11,915 nucleotides of DNA, from positions 1 through 11,915 of the forward strand of contig JAJZCP010000029.1 in NCBI GenBank assembly GCA_021846065.1. Reading direction: 5' to 3'. Source of the DNA: Acidobacteriota bacterium. Its GTDB lineage: Bacteria > Acidobacteriota > Terriglobia > Terriglobales > Acidobacteriaceae. This document shows positions 7,148 to 11,915 of the stretch, piece by piece. The notes beneath the pieces are model-generated. The model was not told where the DNA came from. It ran no database searches and saw only the letters and a program-made list of their open reading frames with translations. The translations under genes were made by a program, and so were the position numbers. Numbering within the stretch: the first letter of the stretch is position 1; each line of letters starts with the position of its first letter.

Positions 7148-7318
7148 GTTTACAGACGTGGGCGCAGCCATGTCCTGCAAACCCCAGCATTGGATGCCGG
7201 AGCAGAGATTCCGGATGCAGCGGTTGGCGCGCGAAACCCGGAGAAACGCAAAGGCGGTGTTACCGTAATGAAGGAAGGCTTCCCAGACAAGGCCCCGACA
7301 AAGTTTGCAGAGGTTTAA
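7148..7318 (+). other. Open frame of unclear status ahead of the Nudix gene (possible small gene or gene remnant)
   Basis: In the bshC-Nudix intergenic region one + frame is open from just after a TGA at 7145-7147 to a TAA at 7316-7318, ending 3 nt before the Nudix ATG. Its last part reads like real protein (EIPDAAVGARNP, KGGVTVMKEGFPDKAPTKFA), with codon use similar to its neighbours. The only ATG is at 7268, giving a 16-aa peptide; TTG at 7190 would give about 43 aa, without a convincing ribosome binding site. It could be a leader peptide, the tail of a lost gene or chance. I recognise no family. No other clear promoter or riboswitch was seen in 7095-7321. Confidence 0.25.
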
Positions 7319-7321
7319 CCG

Positions 7322-8047
7322 ATGAATCCAAAGACAAAGGCAACGGCAAAAACGGCCAAGAGCAAGCCAACGGCTGCGGCGGCCCGGTCAAAGGCTCCAA
7401 CAAAGAAGCCGTCGGTCAAAAAAGCGACCGCGAACCCTGCCCTGAAGACAGCGGCGAAGAAACATGCAGGGAAGAAGGGCGCAAAGCTGATCCAATCGAC
7501 GATTGCGTATCAGGGACCGCTGTTTCGCATTCATCGGGACCATATCGTGGAACCCAACGGCAAGGAAGCGTGGCGCGACGTGATTCGTCACAACGGTTCG
7601 GTGGTGATTCTGGCCGTCGACTACGGCAAGGGCAAGGCCAGGGACAAGAAAGATCCATGGATCGTGTTGGAACGGCAGTATCGCTACGCCACCGGGCAGG
7701 AATTGTGGGAGTTGCCGGCAGGCAAACTGGATGCAGGCGAAGACCCGCTGCATGGCGCGCAGAGAGAGTTGTCCGAAGAAACCGGCTATGCCGCGCACCG
7801 CTGGAAGAAGCTCGTCTACTACTATCCAAGTCCGGGATTTCTGGGCGAAGGCATGTATATCTTTCTGGCCGAAGGACTGATCCCCGGTGACGCCCATCCG
7901 GAGGAAGACGAAGAGATTGATTTTCGTCTCGTGCGACTCTCCGACCTGCTGGAGCGCATTGAAAAAGGCAAGATTCTGGATGGAAAGACACTCGTAGGCG
8001 CCCTGTTACTGGCGCAACGACTGAAAGCCAAAGCCCGCCGCAGCTAG
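7322..8047 (+). CDS. Nudix hydrolase (ADP-ribose pyrophosphatase type) with histone-H1-like N-terminal tail
   Basis: The protein has 241 aa. Residues about 58-237 are a Nudix domain of the ADP-ribose/nucleotide-sugar pyrophosphatase group. The Nudix box is complete at 134-156 (G, five residues, E140, seven residues, then RELSEETGY), so metal-dependent pyrophosphate hydrolysis is expected. WELPAGKLD before it and SPGFLGEGMYIFLAEGL after it (170-186) fit ADPRase-like enzymes. Residues 1-56 are a low-complexity tail with about 16 lysines and 15 alanines plus prolines and threonines, resembling histone H1 or bacterial H1-like tails. Such tails bind nucleic acid non-specifically in other proteins; its role here is inferred. 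The ATG has AGAGG (7309-7313) at good spacing, and no later in-frame ATG precedes the Nudix core, so the tail is very likely translated. The gene stands alone, divergent from bshC. Confidence 0.9.
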   Translation: MNPKTKATAKTAKSKPTAAAARSKAPTKKPSVKKATANPALKTAAKKHAGKKGAKLIQSTIAYQGPLFRIHRDHIVEPNGKEAWRDVIRHNGSVVILAVDYGKGKARDKKDPWIVLERQYRYATGQELWELPAGKLDAGEDPLHGAQRELSEETGYAAHRWKKLVYYYPSPGFLGEGMYIFLAEGLIPGDAHPEEDEEIDFRLVRLSDLLERIEKGKILDGKTLVGALLLAQRLKAKARRS

Positions 8048-8263
8048 TGCGCGTCTCCGATCTGCCTTTGCGGTTTCGATCGCATCCCTCGACCTGGAGC
8101 GTCCACAACGCACACGACTGGACCGCACACACGACAAAACCGTGAGGCGATTGGGCCTGGATCGAGTGACTTTTCCAGATTCGGTTTTTCCGGTTGAATC
8201 AACCTTTCTCCAGATTTCTGCGTCATAGTGTGTAGCGGCTCGCTCGTCTGTCGCGATCACCGG

Positions 8264-8518
8264 ATGAAGGATGGTGCAGAACCAGTGGCGCAATATAAGG
8301 GCACGGTCAAGTGGTTTAACAACGCGAAAGGCTTCGGTTTTATCGGTCGCGAAGATGGTCCCGATGTCTTTGTGCATTACACGGCGATTCAGGTCGACGG
8401 CTACAAGACGCTGAAAGAGGGCGACGCGGTTGAATTTGACATCATCGTGGGCGAAAAGGGTCCGCAAGCCGATGCGGTCGTCCGGTATAAAGCATCGTCC
8501 AAGGACGAAGCTGCCTGA
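8264..8518 (+). CDS. Cold-shock domain protein (CspA family)
   Basis: This is a small single-stranded nucleic-acid-binding protein of 84 aa, one OB-fold. [17 protein letters not shown] (12-28) contains RNP1 (KGFGFI) and VFVHY (35-39) is RNP2. [11 protein letters not shown] and KGPQADAVV complete the fold. Family members act as RNA chaperones, often in cold or growth transitions. Three starts are possible: a GTG at 8228, the ATG at 8264 used here, and a GTG at 8285 that would give [11 protein letters not shown], the commonest N-terminus in this family, with AAGGA at 8267-8271 as ribosome binding site. The start is therefore uncertain by up to 12-13 codons. The 216-nt gap before it is locally AT-richer (8170-8230) and probably holds its promoter and 5' UTR, but I find no convincing -35/-10 pair. 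Confidence 0.9.
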   Translation: MKDGAEPVAQYKGTVKWFNNAKGFGFIGREDGPDVFVHYTAIQVDGYKTLKEGDAVEFDIIVGEKGPQADAVVRYKASSKDEAA

Positions 8519-8630
8519 AGAAGCATACCAGCACTGCGTCTGCCTGTTGGCTGGAATGCGACGGACAGAATGCAGCAAGCCATCCGAGATGACTGGAAGC
8601 ATTGCCCTGCGTGTTTGCGTGGATCTCTGA

Positions 8631-8696
8631 CGCAGCGATCATGACGCGTCTATCATGACGCAGCTATCATGGTGGTGATGCTAGTGGTGATGCTTC
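8631..8696. repeat. Short tandem repeats (14 bp x3, then 12 bp x2) upstream of polX
   Basis: Three 14-bp units follow each other: CGCAGCGATCATGA (8631-8644), CGCGTCTATCATGA (8645-8658) and CGCAGCTATCATGG (8659-8672). Two 12-bp units follow at once: TGGTGATGCTAG (8673-8684) and TGGTGATGCTTC (8685-8696). The last merges into a small hairpin with a TTCG tetraloop, ATGC-TTCG-GCAT (8690-8701). The block lies in the 200-nt gap between the cold-shock gene and polX, 22 nt before the polX start, so it would be in the polX 5' leader or promoter. Confidence 0.8.
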
Positions 8697-8718
8697 GGCA
8701 TGTCGGAGTTCTTTTTCC

Positions 8719-10488
8719 ATGAACAATCCAAGCATTGCGCGCCTGCTGGTGGAGACGGCAGATCTGCTGGAGATCGACGGCGGAGACTCGTTCCGCATTC
8801 GCAGTTATCGCCGCGCCGCCGAGGCCGTGGAACAGTCGACGGCGGCCATCGCCGAACTGGTCGAGACGCCCGAGCGCCTGCTGGAGATTCCCGGCATCGG
8901 CAAAGGCATGGCAGCCAATCTTCAGGCCGCGGTGCGCACCCAATCGATCCCGCTGCGCGATGAACTGCTGGCGCGCTACTCGACGCTGATTCTGGAGCTG
9001 ATGAAGCTGCCGGGGATGGGTCCGAAGACAGTGCGGCTCCTTTGGGATGCGGCGCAGATTGCCAGCATCGATGCGCTGGAGGCGGCGATTCACTCCGGCG
9101 CCTTGAGCGGCCTGCCGCGGATGGGCGAAAAGCAGCTTGCCAAGCTGCAAAAAGGCATTGACGACTATCGCAAAAGCTCCGGACGTTTTCGTATCGACCA
9201 CGTGGAAGAGGCCTGGCTGGCGCTGCGCAGCTTTCTGGCCGCGCAGCCCGGCGTGGAGACGGTGACGGCTGCCGGTTCTCTGCGGCGCGGACGCGAGACG
9301 GCGGGCGATCTCGACATTCTGGTCACGGGCGCTGCCTGCGAGCCGGGAGCGACGGCAACGCTGGTCGAGTCCGTCGCCTCCTACCACGGCATCCGCGACC
9401 TGATCGCCAGGGGCGAGAACAAGATCAGCTTCTATCTGCACAACAGCCTTCAGGTAGACGTGCGCCTGCTGCCTGCCATCTCGCGCGGCGCGGCGCTGCA
9501 ATACTTCACCGGATCGAAGATGCACAATGTTGCGCTGCGGCAACGCGCGCTGCGCATGGGCTACACGCTGAACGAGTGGGCACTGGCGCGTGTGGACGAC
9601 GGAAGCGTGGTGGCGTCGGAAACCGAAGAGGCCATCTACGCCGCGCTGGGGCTGGACTGGATTCCGCCGGAGCTGCGGGAAAATCTGGGCGAGATTGAAG
9701 CGGCGCAGTCGCATTCCCTGCCCCGGCTCATTACGCTCGACGATCTGCGCGGCGACCTGCACATGCACACCCATGCCACCGACGGTCACAACTCGATTCA
9801 CGAGATGGCCGAGGCAGCCCGCGCGCGCGGCTACAGCTACATCGCCATCACCGACCACTCGAAAAATCTGGCCATGACCAACGGCCTCAATGAAGAACGC
9901 GCGCTCGAACATGTGGCGCGCATCCGCGCCGTGGACCACGCCATGAACCGCGCCACGAACGGACGCTTCCGCGTCTTCGCGGGGATTGAAGTGGATATTC
10001 TGGCCGACGGCTCGCTCGACCTGCCCGACGCCGTGCTGGCCGAGATGGAGATCGTGATCGCCAGCGTCCACACCGGGCTGCAGATGCCGCGCGAAGCCAT
10101 GACCGAGCGCATTCTGCGGGCAGTCGAAAACCCCTGTGTACGCATCCTCGGCCACGGCACCGGCCGCCTGCTGCTGCGCCGCGAACCCTACGAACTGGAT
10201 CTGCCCGCCGTGCTCAAGCGCTGCGCCGAACTGGGCGTAGCCGTCGAACACAATGCAGCGCCGGAGCGGCTGGACCTCTGCGACCGTGATCTCAGGCTGG
10301 CTCTCGAACTGGGATGCCGCCTGGTCATCAATACCGACGCGCACGACACGCGCCATCTGGACAAGATGCACTTCGGCATTCGACAATTGCGCCGCGCCTG
10401 GGTGAAGCGGGAGCACGTGCTCAATACCCTGTCAGCGGAGGAGTTGCTGGCGGCGCTTCGGCCTCGAAACGAAATGAGGAGACCATGA
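8719..10488 (+). CDS. polX: Family-X DNA polymerase with C-terminal PHP 3'-5' exonuclease domain
   Basis: The protein has 589 aa, the full two-domain length of bacterial PolX (about 570-580). Two helix-hairpin-helix DNA-binding motifs are visible: LLEIPGIGKGMAANL (54-68) and LMKLPGMGPKTVRLLW (94-109). The nucleotidyltransferase core has GSLRRGRETAGDLDILV (186-202), with D197 and D199 and a third likely aspartate D247 in LQVDVRL. The PHP domain starts at about 343 with DLHMHTHATDG (346-356) and keeps its metal ligands: H348, H350, E424 in GIEVD, H451, H479 in GHG, and D540/H542 in NTDAHD. The family fills gaps in base-excision repair. All catalytic residues are present, so an active enzyme is expected. 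GGAG at 8705-8708 precedes the ATG. Its stop overlaps the next gene by ATGA. Confidence 0.95.
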   Translation: MNNPSIARLLVETADLLEIDGGDSFRIRSYRRAAEAVEQSTAAIAELVETPERLLEIPGIGKGMAANLQAAVRTQSIPLRDELLARYSTLILELMKLPGMGPKTVRLLWDAAQIASIDALEAAIHSGALSGLPRMGEKQLAKLQKGIDDYRKSSGRFRIDHVEEAWLALRSFLAAQPGVETVTAAGSLRRGRETAGDLDILVTGAACEPGATATLVESVASYHGIRDLIARGENKISFYLHNSLQVDVRLLPAISRGAALQYFTGSKMHNVALRQRALRMGYTLNEWALARVDDGSVVASETEEAIYAALGLDWIPPELRENLGEIEAAQSHSLPRLITLDDLRGDLHMHTHATDGHNSIHEMAEAARARGYSYIAITDHSKNLAMTNGLNEERALEHVARIRAVDHAMNRATNGRFRVFAGIEVDILADGSLDLPDAVLAEMEIVIASVHTGLQMPREAMTERILRAVENPCVRILGHGTGRLLLRREPYELDLPAVLKRCAELGVAVEHNAAPERLDLCDRDLRLALELGCRLVINTDAHDTRHLDKMHFGIRQLRRAWVKREHVLNTLSAEELLAALRPRNEMRRP

Positions 10489-11066
10489 CACTGCTTGCGA
10501 ATGATCGACCTTCGGAGTCGCGCGGAGTGCTGCGCGGAGCTGTTATCGCCTCCAGCGTGGCCATCCTGCTGGCGGCTATTCTGTGGCTGGTCGCGCATCG
10601 CCCGCCGGTTGTCGAGGGCAGCGTCACGCGGCTGTGGATTCATCCCATGCACGGCGCCTTTCCGCGCAAGGATGCGGCAGGCGTGGTGCAGGCGCCGGAG
10701 ACATTCAATCAGGTGCTGGTGCTGGCGCAGATTCACCTCCACAACCGAAGCAGCCATGCGGTGATCCTGAGCCACCTGCTGACCAACCTGCAACTGCCCG
10801 ACGGCGAAGACTCCAGCTATGCCGCAACAGCCACCGACTATGACCGCATCTTTGTCGCCTATCCGGAGCTGGCCCCACTGCGCACTCAGCCGCTGGTGCC
10901 GGATACGGTGATCGCCCCCGGAGCCAGCGTCGACGGCATGATCGTCTCCAGCTTTCAGCTTTCTGACGAGCGCTGGAAACAGCAAAGCGGGATGAATTTT
11001 GAGATTGATCTCAGAATGCATCCCGCTTTGATGCTCAAGCCCTCGGTCGCCGCAGCCACTCTTTGA
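10485..11066 (+). CDS. Membrane-anchored protein of unknown function, coupled to polX
   Basis: The protein has 193 aa and I do not recognise its family. A short polar N-terminus is followed by one hydrophobic helix (about residues 18-38, GAVIASSVAILLAAILWLVA). The remaining roughly 150 residues are probably extracytoplasmic and rich in beta-strand patterns (VTRLWIHPM, VLVLAQIHLHN, MIVSSFQLS, NFEIDLRM), suggestive of an Ig-like or similar beta domain. The helix is followed by no cleavage motif, so it is likely an anchor. The ATG overlaps the polX stop (ATGA) and has GAGGAG at 10475-10480, so it is co-translated with polX; the frame open from 10314 merely overlaps polX and is not used. The last codons contain a 48-nt near-palindrome, described separately. 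No functional tie to DNA repair can be seen. Confidence 0.75.
   Translation: MTLLANDRPSESRGVLRGAVIASSVAILLAAILWLVAHRPPVVEGSVTRLWIHPMHGAFPRKDAAGVVQAPETFNQVLVLAQIHLHNRSSHAVILSHLLTNLQLPDGEDSSYAATATDYDRIFVAYPELAPLRTQPLVPDTVIAPGASVDGMIVSSFQLSDERWKQQSGMNFEIDLRMHPALMLKPSVAAATL
10983..11030. repeat. 48-nt near-perfect palindrome within the 3' coding end of the gene after polX
   Basis: CAAAGCGGGATG (10983-10994) and CATCCCGCTTTG (11019-11030) are exact reverse complements. The sequence between continues the pairing, with an inner TGAGAT/ATCTCA stem (11000-11005 and 11008-11013). Across all 24 facing positions only one is a mismatch (10995/11018), and two are G-T pairs. It covers exactly 16 codons in frame (residues 167-182). 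It lies 36 nt before the end of the gene and about 70 nt beyond the stop of the convergent gene on the other strand. It may act as a transcription terminator or 3' stabiliser for one or both genes. There is no T-run after it. Confidence 0.85.
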
Positions 11067-11097
11067 AGCGCTGCGCTAAAACCGTTATCGAGAACCG

Positions 11098-11915
11098 TTA
11101 TTTTGTCACGTTCACCGGCGTCGGCGCATTCTTCGGCGTAGACAGATAGCCGGTCACCTGATTCTTGTTGTCGATCGAGTTGATGACGATCTCGTAGAGC
11201 ATCGGGTCGCGTCCGGTGTAGAACTGGAGCGGCTCGTCCGTGTTGCGATCCTTCTTCTCATACCTGCGGTCGTCGGCAAAGACATCGAGCGTGAAGCGAT
11301 TGTGCTTCAGGTCGGCCTTGCGCAGCTCCAGGCTGACGGTGGCCACCGGCTGTCTGCGTCCGCGCGTCAGCTTGAACTCGTAGTAGTTGCGGTCGCCGCG
11401 ATGCTTCAGCGCGTCGAGTTCCGTGGCGTTGCGAGCGATCAGCCCGGACTGCATGCCCATGTCGCCCTTCATCGACTGCAACTGCGAGATGGTCGTCGCC
11501 AGATCGCTCTGCGTCTTGGCCACGTCGGTCTTCACCCCGCCCACGTCGGTCTTCACGTTGGAGACTTCGCTCGAAACCGCATTGATCTGCTGCGAGGTCT
11601 GCTTCTGCGCCGTCTCCAGCCGCTGACTGTCGGCCTGTTCGCGCCGCAGAATATCCTGCGCGCGCGCCTCAAGCTGCTTCTGCGTCAGTCCCAGGGACTG
11701 GCCCATCTCTTCGCTGGTCACCTTGAGCCGGGCGTTCGTCTCACGAAGCTCGGCAGCCAGCTTTGCAGTCTGCTGATCCGCGTCGCTGAGCGCGGCAGAC
11801 TCCCGGCTGATGCGTCCGGAGAGCACGTAATTCCAACCCAGACTGGCTACGCCTACGACCAGACTTGTCGCAACAATGCCCAACAATGCTCCCGAAACCG
11901 AGCGCGACGGTGCTG
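11098..11915 (-). CDS. Membrane-anchored coiled-coil protein of unknown function, N-terminus beyond the window
   Basis: The frame is open to the right edge; the TTG at 11886 is only an internal candidate, and the upstream residues (APSRSVSGAL) read as protein, so the true start probably lies outside. Counting from 11886, residues 3-22 are a transmembrane helix (GIVATSLVVGVASLGWNYVL). Residues about 25-160 are a long, Gln/Ala/Glu-rich coiled coil with seven-residue repeats such as VKTDVGG-VKTDVAK (111-124), written in DNA as a 16-bp repeat CCACGTCGGTCTTCAC at 11520-11535 and 11541-11556. Residues about 165-262 form a separate, probably beta-rich domain (YYEFKLTRG, VATVSLELRKADL, FTLDVFADDRRYEKKD). 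I recognise no family. The gene converges on the polX-linked gene, with 31 nt between stops. Its TAA lies in a 9-bp direct repeat AACCGTTAT (11080-11088 and 11093-11101). Confidence 0.75.
   Translation of the reverse strand, partial: APSRSVSGALLGIVATSLVVGVASLGWNYVLSGRISRESAALSDADQQTAKLAAELRETNARLKVTSEEMGQSLGLTQKQLEARAQDILRREQADSQRLETAQKQTSQQINAVSSEVSNVKTDVGGVKTDVAKTQSDLATTISQLQSMKGDMGMQSGLIARNATELDALKHRGDRNYYEFKLTRGRRQPVATVSLELRKADLKHNRFTLDVFADDRRYEKKDRNTDEPLQFYTGRDPMLYEIVINSIDNKNQVTGYLSTPKNAPTPVNVTK

Noticed and set aside
7045..7890. 281-codon + strand open frame crossing the Nudix gene
   Set aside because: It overlaps the Nudix gene in another frame and is low-complexity Arg/Gly/Gln-rich sequence. 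The Nudix frame has a complete catalytic box.
8171..8222. Possible operator or cold-shock leader element: TCCAGATT at 8174-8181 and 8209-8216, and a small GGTTG-AAT-CAACC hairpin at 8192-8204
   Set aside because: The repeat is only 8 bp and the stem 5 bp, no clear promoter hexamers could be placed around them, and the sequence does not resemble the known cspA leader.
8690..8716. TTCG hairpin followed by a T-rich stretch as terminator of the cold-shock gene
   Set aside because: The stem is only 4 bp and 10 nt separate it from the T-run, which lies within the polX ribosome binding region.
8653..10416. 587-codon open frame on the - strand opposite polX
   Set aside because: It is the mirror of the polX coding sequence in GC-rich DNA. 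It has no domain, a composition unlike a real protein, and polX itself is fully supported by motifs.

Overview
The window looks like an ordinary chromosomal segment of a high-GC soil-type bacterium, most likely an acidobacterium (Acidobacteriota, Terriglobia-like). The grounds are the GC-rich codon use, the co-orientation of rimO, yacG, pgpA and cinA, a bacillithiol-synthesis bshC, and the style of the hypothetical proteins. This placement is inference from protein resemblance; the window has no rRNA, tRNA or other marker that would fix it.

Left block (1-4367, + strand): rimO (its start lies left of the window), yacG, pgpA, a TIG plus NHL-type beta-propeller protein, and cinA. They are tightly spaced and probably form one operon. 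They cover ribosomal protein S12 methylthiolation, a small gyrase-binding zinc protein, phosphatidylglycerol synthesis, an unknown propeller and pyridine-nucleotide salvage. A perfect 14-bp inverted repeat at 4394-4431 separates cinA from the convergent genes that follow.

Middle block (4441-7094, - strand): bshC (cysteine-adding enzyme of bacillithiol synthesis, TTG start) followed 35 nt later by a secreted alpha/beta-hydrolase with its own strong ribosome binding site. BshC ends in a short His/Pro-rich tail written in 12-bp repeats.

Right block (7322-11066, + strand): a Nudix hydrolase with a Lys/Ala-rich, histone-H1-like N-terminal tail, a cold-shock protein, a full-length family-X DNA polymerase with PHP exonuclease domain (polX), and a small membrane-anchored protein of unknown function that overlaps polX by ATGA. 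A convergent, membrane-anchored coiled-coil protein (11098 to the right edge, - strand) closes the window.

The known genes are housekeeping or stress/repair functions, and no mobile element, CRISPR array, RNA gene or defence system is visible. What remains unexplained is mostly repeat structure: a 48-nt near-perfect palindrome inside the coding end of the gene after polX, an inverted repeat inside pgpA, 14-bp and 12-bp tandem repeats just upstream of polX, and the bshC tail repeats. Both convergent gene junctions carry a strong inverted repeat without a T-tract. No intergenic stretch exceeds 300 bases; the longest are 7095-7321, 8048-8263 and 8519-8718.
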